Assembly: GCA_000697055.1 (NCBI GenBank)
Contig: JNDT01001390.1
Location: 1 to 64,000 of the forward strand
Direction: 5' to 3'
DNA length: 64,000 nt
Source of the DNA: Saksenaea vasiformis B4078
Lineage: Eukaryota > Mucoromycota > Mucoromycetes > Mucorales > Saksenaeaceae
Both the position numbers and the translations under genes were made by a program. Under the pieces are notes generated by a model. The model was not told the DNA's origin. It ran no database searches and saw only the letters and a list, made by a program, of their open reading frames with translations. Within the stretch, counting starts at the first letter, position 1, and each line of letters begins with the position of its first letter. Positions 32,359-43,395 of the stretch are shown in pieces.

Positions 32359-33977
32359 ATGAATCGACCGGAAGAACGCACCGTGGGCATTATCGGGCCC
32401 GATGCATTTGAACACAAAGACAGCTTGATGCAGTTGATCAAACAAGCAGGCCTCCATATCGTGCTTGAAAAGGAAATGCAGTTATCTGACGAACAACTCA
32501 AGGCTTTGGGCGATGAAGGGTTACCAGCTTGGATAACGAGGTGAGAATAAAGCATGTGATGTTCTTTTCCGTTGACCGAGAGGAGTTTTTTAGTCAACCT
32601 GTGTACGCGTTGATTTTGGAAGGTCCCGATGCAATCCAGCGATGGCGAGACATCCTGAACCCACAGGAGTCGGAGGAAGTAGCCTCTAGGTAAATTACAG
32701 ACTTCGGGCAAGACAATATCGCTCGTACTCACAGGACCGATTGTAGTGTACAGGCATTGTGTGGCAACGCGGCGCTGCGCAGTGTCTATCACGGGAGCCA
32801 GTCGGAAGAGGGTGCGAAACGTGAGGCGACTTGGCTGCAAGCGCTTATGCTGGACAGTCCATCACCGACATCCACGTGCGAACCTGCATCCGAGTCAAAA
32901 CCGCCCCCGAAACAAGCAAAGGCTAAAACACCCGGAACGACTAAAAGGACAACCGCAACAAAGCCGGCATCCAGAACTACCAATCCACCAAAGTCGCCCA
33001 CTGCTCGCTCTTCCCCGGCTACAAAACAGACCACTCAAACTGCACGTCCGGCAGCTACCCGAAAAACGGCAGCCACCACCACCGGTAGTGCCAAAAAGAG
33101 TCCATCAACCGTCCATCCATCGACAGGCGGCGGAACTACCAAAACTCGTACGACTCGTACGTCTGCTGGTGGTGAATTGGGAGCGGAACGGTCGGGTGTG
33201 ACAAAAACCAGACGATCGTCATATGTTGTAAGTTGGTTCCTGAGCAAACGTTCCTATATATCTCATCCCTCTTTTTGTTTCTGAAAGGGAACTAGAACCA
33301 GCACACCTACCAAAGAAGCAACTCCTTCACCTTCTCGTATTTCGAATAAAAATGATACCATTGCCGCCCGACGAGCCAGCGCCCCGGTTCAACCGAGTGC
33401 AAAGAAATTCTCCACGACCGGCGGCATTTCGAAAAACACGCCACCCAAATCGGTCCTTACTGGGCGCACCAGAAAATACAGCAAAGTTCGGAAAGAGACC
33501 GTAGAAGATGAAAAACCAAAGGAAAAACAAGTAAAACCGAAAAAGCAAGAGAAGAACGATGAAGTACAAGCAGAAGACAAACCAAAGCTGGAGCCCGCTG
33601 ATTCATGCGAGACTCTAAGTGATATTGAACCATGGAACGGCAAAGAAACAGATAGTGAGCATGATGCGGAAGTGGCAGCCGCTACCGCTACTGTTAGCCA
33701 AACCACTGTGGAACGACCGTCTTCCGCTCGTGCTTCTTTCTCACCCAACAGTGTTACATCGTTACCCCGCCCTGAAACACCTGAAGTTGACCAACTAAGA
33801 CAACGCTTTGAAACAATGACCACGATTTCACCTGGCTCCGAGAAGCGCAAAAGTACCATCACTCCAGAGCTTGCAATGAGAATTAAGGAACTAAAACCCA
33901 AAGACCCCGCCGGTTCACGCGTAAAAAGTATGGTGGAATTCTTCATGGATGAAAATTTGCACAAATGGGAATTTTAA
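32359..33977 (+). CDS. NDK-like domain protein with basic Ser/Thr/Pro-rich tail
   Basis: Four exons, join(32359..32540, 32594..32689, 32735..33227, 33288..33977), 486 residues from this ATG. Residues about 5-140 form a nucleoside diphosphate kinase fold: ERTVGIIGPDAF, a middle part with VYALILEGPDAIQRWRDILN, and CSVQALCGNAALRSVYHGSQ with the active-site His in YHGS. The lysine expected in the KPDA motif is replaced by Gly (GPDA), so kinase activity is doubtful. The sequence is closest in feel to NME7/NME5-type domains of flagellar and microtubule proteins. The long tail (about 145-430) is rich in Thr, Pro, Lys and Arg, then acidic, with a final conserved-looking ITPELAMRIKELKPKDPAGS. Such basic low-complexity tails often bind microtubules, which is an inference. 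The start may lie further upstream. Confidence 0.7.
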
Positions 33978-34252
33978 AAAAAGACACAACAATCAAAAGA
34001 AAAAAAATCAGAGAACTAGCAGCGATCCATCCCACTCATTCCGGGCCATCTTTAGTTCATCGACCACCGTTCCTTAGCAACCTGCCGCTCATTTTATTTA
34101 TGAACCATTGAAATATCCTTTCCCTTCATTTACTACACATTGCAGCGGGCATCAGTTTATTAACTTCGTCTATCTTTTTATATATATAAAAAATCCACGT
34201 CAATAAAAAAAAAACATGGGGGAATAAAAAAAACTTTGGTGCATGTCATGTT
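33978..34252. other. convergent 3' spacer
   Basis: 275 bp between the stop codons of two convergent genes, with an A/T-rich centre around 34170-34230 containing ATATATATAA and A runs, suitable as shared poly(A) region. Confidence 0.5.
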
Positions 34253-35149
34253 TTAACCTTGATATTGACGAATACGAGAAACAAGATTATCCAGTTGCAA
34301 TTTACATTGATCTACCTCTTTGCCGATCTCTAATTCTTTTTGCTCCTGCTCTTTTAACTGTTCAGCAAGTTCCTTGGCGCCCGACACCAGCGAGTTCGTA
34401 TCGCTATCGTTGCAACAATCGATTTGGGCCACGGTGGATTTTGTTGTTTCAACGATCTGTGCTCGCTGGCTCTGTAGCTGCTCAAAGGCTTGTTGCGTCG
34501 CCTTGATCTTGTCTGCTTGTGCCTCAGCTTGCTGGCGGACGTCCTGCAAGAGATCGAGCAATGATTGCTGTATCTTGGTTTCTCGTTGTTGCGAAACTTC
34601 GATATGTTCTAATGCTTCTCGCAGTGCTTTCGTCTGTGCTTGTGCCAGTTCCGCCCGCTTGTTTATCATTTCAATCGCTTTTTCATATTCCTCGACCTTC
34701 TGACGCATTGCTTTGGCAGACTCTCGTTCCTGCTTCGCCTCGCGCTCGATGTTCTCTGCATAGCTTCGTCCTTGGTCTGCTGTCTCTTTCAGCGAGTCGA
34801 TGAATGCCTGCTTTTCATCAATGGCATGGGCCAACTCATCCATTTGCTTCCGGAGCTCGTCATTTTCCTCACGGAAAGTCTTTTGGATACTGATTTGCTC
34901 ATCTCGCGTAGCCGTAGCTACCTTGAGTTCTGATTCCATGGCATCCCGCTGTCGTTGGAGCACAGTCAACTTGTTTTTCAACTGAGCAAGCATACCAACT
35001 GTGCGGGTGCTGTTTGACTGTTCTGGCTCGGGCGCTTCTGCTAGCGCCGTAGTCTTTGCAAGTGAATCGTCCAGTTGATGGTCATATCGGAAGAGATGGC
35101 CGTAGTTGATTCGAGATACCGTGGCAGACTCAGCCGATGAAACTTCCAT
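34253..35149 (-). CDS. coiled-coil protein of unknown function
   Basis: Intronless, 298 residues from ATG 35149 (MEVSSAESATVSRINYGHLF). After about 45 residues the protein is an almost continuous coiled coil rich in Glu, Gln, Lys and Ala (LKNKLTVLQRQRDAMESELK and onward), broken once near residue 240 by CCNDSDTNSLVSGAKE. It ends DNLVSRIRQYQG. An ATG at 35275 lies in the same frame but would add a Ser/Phe-rich stretch encoded by an A/G-rich microsatellite-like segment, so the later start was chosen. I cannot name the family; kinetochore, spindle-pole or vesicle-tether proteins look like this. It converges with the NDK-like gene. Confidence 0.75.
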   Translation of the reverse strand: MEVSSAESATVSRINYGHLFRYDHQLDDSLAKTTALAEAPEPEQSNSTRTVGMLAQLKNKLTVLQRQRDAMESELKVATATRDEQISIQKTFREENDELRKQMDELAHAIDEKQAFIDSLKETADQGRSYAENIEREAKQERESAKAMRQKVEEYEKAIEMINKRAELAQAQTKALREALEHIEVSQQRETKIQQSLLDLLQDVRQQAEAQADKIKATQQAFEQLQSQRAQIVETTKSTVAQIDCCNDSDTNSLVSGAKELAEQLKEQEQKELEIGKEVDQCKLQLDNLVSRIRQYQG

Positions 35150-36611
35150 GGAGATGTTAGAAACTAAAAAAAAAAGAGAAGAAGAAACAAAAGAAGAAGA
35201 AGAAAAAAAGCAGAAGAGCCCCGCTACGGATGACGTTAAGGACAGCTTCCCCTCAGTTGCAATACTGCAATTCACTATCGCTGACGAACCGTCAATTTAG
35301 GTTTTTGGCACGTTAATGGACAACTCCGAAACTTGAATGATACCAGGTTTACCAAGTTGTTTGAACTCAGTCCAAGACAGATACAACTTTGGGGACCGTT
35401 AAGCAAAGACCCTTTTCTTTTCTTCAGCAAACGCAGTCAAAAAAGAAAAAGACAAAAAGAAAGAAGGATGTACATGTCGTCTGTTATAGCGTTTTGTACA
35501 GAGTAAACAGAAAAAAAAAAGATATTTAGCGTTTCCGATCTCGCCGATGTTCCTTGACACTAGCTTAGCCTTGGAGAAGACGGAGAATAGGGTGGCAGAA
35601 AGACCACACTTTCAACCGAACCAGGTACTTGAGTAGGGACATGGATAGGTTAATCATCATCCATAACAATGTAATGCCCCTTCATACCGTGGTCTATTCA
35701 GAACATCCTGCATTTGCCACATAAAAGAAAGGAAACACCCGCCTCTACCCTCTGTATTCGACCATCGCCTCTCCTTTTCCATGCATTTCATTTCTAAGGG
35801 ACAGATCAGCTAGTTCAACGCTAAGTTTGGAATTGACGTTAATAGAGAAGCTCCTGTGTGTCTGTAGTTGCAGCGACATTGACCACCTGCCTTTTTGACA
35901 GTCTGCCCTCCTATAAAATGTACGCTAAATCTACATATATTAACGATGGTATCATTCATATCAGAGTCGGTCTATGATAATCTAAGTCTATCCCTCTTTC
36001 TTTTGGGCGTTTTTGCATCACCGCGCTTTGTAGAGGATGTGCAACCTATTCCGAAGATGCATTATCTTTTTTTTCTCTTTTTTTTTTCTGTAGGCTTACG
36101 AACAGTGATCTTGAATAGCGTAATATTCTAGAACTTTTGCAGATCAGCTGTTTCCGCTGTCGAATTATATTATAGGCACAGATAAAGGGAGCACTCCTCG
36201 GCCAAGTTAAGCAATGGCTCTCGTTGTTTGCTATGACCCACCGTTTTTGCTCTGCTCAATTGCAACAATCTGCACTTGTAACAGATACTATATGACATGC
36301 AGCGCCATCAGCTCATCAGAGGATTACCAAGAGCTATCGTCGATTGTTAGTGCACAGAATTGACAAGTTATATACACATGGGAATATGCCTCCCAGAAAA
36401 CTGTCTCCTGCTTAAGGAAAGATAGTTCTCCAGGAGCAAGCTCTCATAGTGACGTTTACCTTTGATTTATCAGTAATCAATTCTACAATAGTTGGGTCGG
36501 AGGCACTTTTCACATGTCTGAATGTTTCGAAACTGCGTCATCCCTTATCACATTTATCGTCTTTTCAACTTTCAATCATCGATTCGTACAACTTTTCAAA
36601 CATGTTTAGAC

Positions 36612-36652
<41 letters not shown>

Positions 36653-37329
36653 GTTGAATGAAACAAACTTTTGAATATTTCTATGAATACTGCGTCTTGA
36701 CCGCTACCACATGAACATCGTTCTGGAACATATGTCTCTATATCGATTGGCAACACTATTCCCCACTCACTTATTTAACTTAGTCTGGAGATATTCCACG
36801 TTATACAATGTGGACTTTCAATCCGATGCAATCCATACATACCAGCCGATCTATATGACCAGTTTCATAGGATACACAAGGAGATCACACCATCCAATGC
36901 TTGTGAGGATTATACCTTGAATATTAGAAACGCAATGAAAATGGTAAGCAATCACTGCGGGAAAGAATCTCAACAAATCTTTGCAAAATCTTGCAAAAAT
37001 CTTACAAAACCAACAAGATCCAATACTTTTCCAAGAAGGTTTCCCGTAGTGAATTCCTCCTTTTGCCAAGAATGAGCAATTATAAGACTTAGATATTGAC
37101 AACTATCATTGTAAGGTGACTGTAACCCAAACAAAGAGAGAATATGCATGCTGAAAGAGAGGGTAATATCGTTGCCCGTTTCATCTGTAGCTTTTTCTGC
37201 TTAGTGTGAGTGTGATACAAACCATTATATTGAATAGTTGAATGATTAAAGTTAACTCTATGTGGTATATCCAGGGTCAGCTCGTTCAAGAAACCGAATC
37301 TGTATAAGAGACTGTCTACGAATGAAAGC
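35150..37329. other. gene-free stretch with a (TC)n tract
   Basis: No conserved frame. T- and A-rich runs occur at 35500-35525 and 36065-36090, and a dinucleotide repeat lies at 36614-36650. The longest frames are about 80 codons. Confidence 0.5.
36614..36650 (+). repeat. (TC)n microsatellite
   Basis: Perfect TC dinucleotide repeat of about 18 units in noncoding DNA. Confidence 0.9.
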
Positions 37330-38131
37330 ATGTTCAATCATGTACTGAATTGGCCATTCATGCAAGTGGCTGTGGATGCTGTCAGTCAAGGAAATTTATT
37401 GTTTGTTCCTGGTGAACATGTTATAAGCGCCTGCAAGGAGGAATACAAGGCGGACGCTGTTATCATTTTGGAGAAGACCAGTCTTGAGACTTGCTTGTTA
37501 GAAACCTCTGGCAAATTACGGCTTGGCGATGAATCCCGCTACGGCTATGACCATGTCAAAGGAGCATTTGGCGCTTTAACTATGCTCAGGGCAATTATGA
37601 AAAAGTACTACTTGGCCAAGAAAGATACAGCGATAGGATTTAATATTACCTTCGTTTACAGCAGGCGTAAGCAATAGCTTATACCAACGTTTTGCGTTCA
37701 GATCCAATATTGATTAGACGATATGGTGCATCTTTGGACTCTTGAGCTCTGCTCCAAAAATATGTACGTTTTTAACAAGGTGGACAGATGCCATGTACCA
37801 AAGAAAATCAGCGATAGCGATGTCGTCGCCTTAGGAAACCCGATCTGGTCATTGAAGGTAACAAAAGAAAATCAAGCAGTTGCAACTTGGCCCATTCACC
37901 TTTTTTTTTTTAAAAAAAAAGTTCGAATTGGAACAGGCAGTTGCCACGGTGGATAGAATGGCGAACGAGCACGAAGGATGTATCATATATCTAACGATTG
38001 GCGAGAAAGGAGATGGACATGTGCCGCTGACATCGCTAGTGAGCAAAGAAACACAAAATCCTATCAGGTGTGCTGGCTACAGTCTCCTTCTTCTTGCGGA
38101 AAAGGATGATCACGAATTGCATATACAGTAA
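37330..38131 (+). CDS. orphan-family protein, possible PD-(D/E)XK-like fold
   Basis: Three exons, join(37330..37666, 37718..37857, 37922..38131), 228 residues, all phases consistent and no lesions. Exon 1 holds CKEEYKADAVIILEKTSLET and LLETSGKL; exon 2 HDMVHLWTLELCSKNMYVFN and ALGNPIWSLK; exon 3 a helical end. I recognise this layout (D-x-V ... ExSGK ... YDHVKGAFGALTMLR ... VHLWTLELC) from multi-copy uncharacterised proteins of Mucoromycota. An Asp about 16 residues before a Glu-x-x-x-Lys group recalls degenerate PD-(D/E)XK nucleases, which is only a suggestion. Intron 2 ends in a T10/A9 tract. It is an isolated gene amid decayed DNA, and the start could be further upstream. Confidence 0.6.
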
Positions 38132-38807
38132 CCGTGCGCGCTAAAGTTATACTCGATAAAATTATACTCTCGTTATTGTTCTGCTTTTTGTTGTCCACCA
38201 ATTTTGTTCGCAGTGAAATATAACAAGTTCTCTAAACTTGTATCTTATACAGTTTGAATCTACATATAAAATAGGCAAATGGTTTGTCCGATATAGATAT
38301 CACTTATCCTAGATGAGACGTCTGGAAGCATTGACAAGAATATATTTATATGTCACTCTGCACATGCAGAATTTATTGACTACTAAAAGAGTCTTGGACA
38401 TTCATTTGTTTTACATTCGCTACTGCCCAATCTAGCTCCTTGAGCTTCCCCAGTATCGTCAACTCGAGGTATCCATCCAATTGGTTCTCCCAAGTCCGGC
38501 ACATTATGCACTTGCTGTGGAAGAGCTTTTTGCAAGGTATCACGATTGATTAGCCAATAAGAGCCAGCTTTCGTACAGAAAGTGTACTTCAATTGCAGGA
38601 TTTCAATGCGTTTTAATTATACTCTCGATAATGTTACGAGGCTTCCAGTCCAGCAAGATTATAGTTTTGTCGCGCGGCTACTGTATCAGGGAAATTCACA
38701 AACTCACTGATGAAAAGAGACGCAAAAGAGCACTGGGTTTGAAATTGGTGCAAAATCCTTTCGCGGTGCCAGCGATCCTTCAATTCCACTTCCTCGAAAA
38801 CGCCACC
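38132..38807. other. spacer upstream of the TTL-family gene
   Basis: No conserved gene on either strand. An in-frame ATG at 38631 would extend the TTL-family protein by 59 residues, but that segment (RGFQSSKIIVLSRG...) does not resemble the family. Confidence 0.5.
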
Positions 38808-40064
38808 ATGACAACGTCTCGTCGCGCTCTGGTCCACCTTGATGAACCCTATACACACAGTGCTGTTGTCCGTGCTTTGAAGAACAGTGCCTTAGACTGG
38901 GATATTGTGGAAGACATTCCAAGTGACAATGCCGAGCGTGATCTGTTTGAAGTGTCGCTTCAGTGGCTGGAGTACGAGTTGATCAACTGGTCGTACCTCG
39001 CGCAGTCGTCCACAGTATTAGCTAATGCCTACTGCATTCGTAAAGGCCTGATCCGAAAAGCGCAATTATCCTACAACATTACAAAGTACCTTTCCAAACA
39101 TCCCGAAAGCATACTTTCTCAAGCGATACCCGAAACCTGGTTGTTCGAGTTGGACCACGTCGATTATTTCGAGGAAGCAATGAATGAAGTGTATGAAGTG
39201 GAGCGTGACCTCGCAGCCAATGAGGACGAAGGCACCAACCATGTATTTATTATCAAACCGAGCATGGCGAATAAGGCAGCAGGCATTACCGTATTTAATT
39301 CGCTAGAGCAGTTAAGAGCAATCTTTGAAGAGCCCGAATCGGATGATGAGGAAGAGGAGGATGAGGATGCTGAAGACATGACGCAGGTTCGTGAATGGGT
39401 GATCCAACGTTATGTCCACAAGCCTTTGCTTGTGAATCGTCGCAAATTTCATGTACGAGCCTACGTGCTAGCTATGTCGAACATCAAGGTCTATCTGTAC
39501 CGGGATATGTTAGCCCTATTTGCATTACGAGAATACGATCTAAAAGAGCTGGCCGATCCTCTCGCCCACATCACCAATACATGCATCCAGGCAGATCAGG
39601 ATGATTTTGACGAGCAGGCGTCGGTTCGATTATTCTGGCAATTAGAGAAGATAGGCGTTGCCAAAGAAGACTTGGAAAATATGTTTGATCAGATGCAACG
39701 CATACTGGCAGATGTCTTTGACGCATGTACGAGTGAGATGACAACTTTCCAAGCCATTCCGAATGCCTTTGAACTGTTTGGTGTCGATTTTCTCATCGAT
39801 GAGGACAAATGTGTATACTTTTTGGAAGCAAACGCTGTAAGTCTCTCCTCTTTTTCTCTTTCTTTCTCTTGGCCCCCAAACTCATACCATCTTTTTTTTT
39901 AGTTCCCTGATTTCAAGCAAACAGGTTCAGAGCTGCAGCATGTCATTCAAGAACTCTTTGAAGCAACCACGACGACTGCCATTGAGCCCTTTTTCGGTTT
40001 GCAAACCCCACCATCTACTCAATTCGTCAAAATATTTGACAAAGAACTCTTGTCCCTCGCATAG
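38808..40064 (+). CDS. tubulin-tyrosine-ligase family protein (Pby1-like)
   Basis: Two exons, join(38808..39836, 39903..40064), 396 residues. The TTL domain is an ATP-grasp fold. The start MTTSRRALVHLDEPYTHSAV at a CCACC-ATG context is typical of fungal TTL proteins. Later blocks are IPETWLFELDHVD, HVFIIKPSMANKAAGITVFN (ATP-binding loop), EWVIQRYVHKPLLVNRRKFH, VRAYVLAMSNIKVYLYRDML, LAHITNTCIQ and ELFGVDFLIDEDKCVYFLEA, then NA joined to FPDFKQTG across the intron. The Glu/Asn pair before the junction is the metal-binding EAN motif. An acidic insert (DDEEEEDEDAED) lies near residue 180. Yeast Pby1 associates with P-bodies; its substrate is unknown, so tubulin ligation is not proven. It ends 86 bp from the convergent PEX12. 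Confidence 0.88.
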
Positions 40065-40150
40065 ATTCTTCTTTTTTTTTTTTTTTACCCATTAGATGTC
40101 ACGCTATAGTCTATTCGCATAAGTAACTTCTTTCTTTTTTTCCTTCCTTC

Positions 40151-41549
40151 TTATAAATTGCCGTCTGCATACACCTTAGTCAGATCCTCGACACCTCTTG
40201 CAACCTTGACCCAAGTGACTGGACATCTTCCATGTTCTTCTACATAACGATGAGCACAGGTATAGCAGAACACATAGCCAGACGGCAGCGCTGTTGGATT
40301 ATTAATTGGACAGCTCAAGCAGACTGGACATGTATTCGGTGTAGATGGTACGGGTGTTCCTCGTGGATCAGGCTAAAGATATAAATAACTGTTCAGCTTT
40401 TTCGTGCAGCTGCTTTCCTCTTTTCTTGTACCTTTGCTTTTTCGGGCGGAGGGATGGCATAGGCTGATGATTCTCCGCCAAGCGCATCGCCACTATTTCC
40501 GCGAGCAAACTCCGAGGAATACCACCATTCAAGGAATTTAAAGAAGAAGATGGACATGGGTAGAAGTACTTTGAGAAAAGCAATTAACTTCCCAAATACA
40601 CCAGAAATCATTCGCAGAGGATTCGATAGAAGGGACAATTTGGTTGTCTTCTCTTCCTCTGCTGCCAGTCGATCGTAATACGCTCGCTGATGTTTCAGAG
40701 TCATATAAAGATCAATACAATTCTGGCACAATTCGACTTACGTAATCTGCCATGCTCATGCGTTTGATTTCCACACCAATCAGATGCAACCAGGGTGTGT
40801 AGTAGCGTGATTTTCCAAAGAGATAGGCAATGTTATAAGCGAGATTGGATCCATGGTAGAGTGCAGTGATGTAAGGATACAGCTTACGGAAAAGACGGAT
40901 GAGACGAATTGTCAGTTTGCGACGAGGCGTGGTTTGCGGATCTCGTAGCTCATCCTGCTCATTTTGTTCTTGTTCATTGTCGCCCAGAATGGATGATGCT
41001 CCTCCTCCCGAAACCTTTTGATAGAGAAGATCTAATTTACATTTTACATAAGGCAGACCGACCAATACGAGCAAAGATCGGTTGATGTCTTTCCGCGACA
41101 AGGAGGGTGTTGATGTATCCACTGCAAACTTCTGTGCTGCGCTGTCAACGTAGGCAGACGGTACTCGTTTCAACCCGTAAAAGTTTTCCGCAAAAGAGGC
41201 GCCTACCGTAGGAATGAGTTACCTACGCAGGAGCGAGGAACCGTACCCCACTCTTTCAAGTAGTGACGCTCGACAAATAGCATGAGGGCTGCATAGAATT
41301 CTTCATGGTTGTTGACAACACGAATAAGCAAACGAGGGTATCTTTGCGCATAGACCTAAACAACAGAAAATGTTCATTGGTGAAACTAAGAAAAAGAAAA
41401 AAAAGAAAAGAAAAGCACAGCTAACGTACAGCAAGAATGTACTGGACAGCTGGTTGCAGTAACTCTCGCAGTTTTTCTTGAGCAACAAGCTCGAAAAGCG
41501 AAGGACGATAGGCGTCCTCCTGGGATCCCAGTGCGCTCATAAACTCCAT
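40151..41549 (-). CDS. PEX12: peroxin 12, RING subunit of peroxisomal ubiquitin ligase
   Basis: Five exons, complement(40151..40372, 40432..40686, 40742..41202, 41247..41355, 41430..41549), 388 residues. The start [20 protein letters not shown] and [20 protein letters not shown] is the PEX12 N-terminus. [40 protein letters not shown] and [14 protein letters not shown] follow. Membrane segments surround [20 protein letters not shown] and [20 protein letters not shown]. The C-terminal RING reads [39 protein letters not shown], with fewer zinc ligands than a classical RING, as known for Pex12. With Pex2 and Pex10 it forms the retrotranslocation channel that ubiquitinates Pex5. The last intron (40373-40431) was placed so that PPPEKAK joins PDPRGTPVP; without it the RING is lost. 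Confidence 0.93.
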
Positions 41550-43395
41550 GGTGAGTAGGTTACAGGACGAAAAGCGTGTGTGTGTGAAAGGTAAGTGTCG
41601 TGTCGCAAAATGAAATGAGATGGGTGAGAGACACGTGATGATAGAGGAGTTTTAAAAATGATTTGCCCACACCCTGGAGTCTTCTTACTGAGATCGTTGT
41701 GCAGTTAAAACGCTATAGATAATTTGTTTAACTCATTCTCGACGGCAGGGTTCAGCCTCCAGATCGTTGTGGGCCAGTTAATAGCCAGTCAGTAAGATTG
41801 CAGCTTCTTCTTCCAGGGGGGGGGGCATACCATAGTAGGATATAACTGACTTGCATGAACGACTACTACAGCAGTCATACACAACTTTCTTTGTCTTCTC
41901 AAGCAAATACGCGAAGTCCTGGTGTCTAATCTAAGAATAACACCTGATATTTCCTTGCAAATGAAAACTGTATCCCTGAGATCTCCTTACTACTAAATAC
42001 GCTCATTTAACTGTATCATAAAGAGTGAAGACTGTGTAAAGCAAGCACCCAATGAGGTAAATAGCTTTTTGATCTAGCAGGATATATCTTCGCCGTGTTA
42101 TGCATAAGCATATGCGAAAGGAGAAATGATTCTTCTTCGCCGACATGTCCTGAAAAATCAAGCCAGCCTATTGCAAGCTGGTCATTGCGTAGTGAATTCA
42201 TCAGAACTGTCGACCTAGGAAATCGTGGAATTTATGCAAGGGATCGATCGATCGATTTTAGTTATATTAGCGTCTTCTAATTCTTGAACATAGAACGAAT
42301 GTGGCGTAGTTTGGTGCCGGGTTCGCTAAAACCACAGAAGCAGAGTATTTGAATAGATGACACAATGTGCTTGAAATCCTCTTCCGTGGAACCAAAATTA
42401 GGTTGCGAACCTGGATGATCATTGATTTAACAAACGACACTGGGTATGAACTGAATGAATATCATGGCAGGAAACCCCATTTCAGACTTCAGCAAGGACG
42501 AGTGACGGGAGAACAAAGCAATCAGTAATGGTGCAACAACGACTGGGATCTTGGAAAATGAAAATCGACCCTGGTTCCTGCGATAACCAAGACATGGAGA
42601 ACCGCCGTGGAATTCACAGCAAACGAGTTCTGTCCCACGGTGGTAACTTGAATGTGCCTCTCAAAACACCATGCACTCGATTTCCTATATTCTCGCTATG
42701 CTGCCGACCAGACCACCCAAGCAGTAAAACGCGCGTCAGCGCACACAGCTCACCCTTCTGCGGCTATCTTTCTCTGGTATATGTTTTAATTCGCATTTCC
42801 TTTGGTACCCCCGTTTTTATTCATTTTCTACATCAACGCGATATTGATCAATCGTGCTCATGCAGTAAGAGTTGATATGCAGTGTTACAAACGAGCTAGC
42901 TCATTAAAACCTGGCTGCAATCTGTAGATAGACAATGATTGGCTGACGCTGTACGAAAATCACCAACTACTACTAAAATGACTTTTGAAACATCTTAATG
43001 CGCGTAGTAATTCCTTTGATAAATGGTAATGCGTTTATACGAATGCTCTCTGTCAAGACTAGTTTTGTTCATGAACTTCCTCCTCCAATTTTTGGATTTC
43101 CTACGGACACACCTGTGTGTGTGTGCATTCGTGGAAATTTCGTTCGCGGACTGTAATCCGTGATTTTTGATAAACCGAAAATGCTCGTTATCCCAAAAGG
43201 ACTGCGTTCTGTGTCCTGTAGAAAACCTCCAATTTTTTCTTCTCTTTCCTCCGACCCTTCGCCCTTCCTTTTCCATTCCCCTTACCGTAAGTTTCCGTAG
43301 TCGCAATGAACGACTGACGGTTGCTAACAGAAAACCATGGTACTTTATAGTAAAAAGTACATTTCCCTTCATCTAGTCCACTACGCGTCATCAAC
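41550..43395. other. spacer between PEX12 and beta-tubulin
   Basis: 1.8 kb shared upstream region of two divergent genes. The only long frame is 115-125 codons and unrecognised (42528-42875 plus; 42995-43372 minus). A G9 run at 41817-41825 and GATC-type repeats (GATCGATCGATCGAT) near 42242 are the only visible structures. Confidence 0.5.

Noticed and set aside
35150..35275. In-frame N-terminal extension of the coiled-coil protein
   Set aside because: The added residues come from an A/G-rich low-complexity tract and the later ATG starts normal-looking protein.
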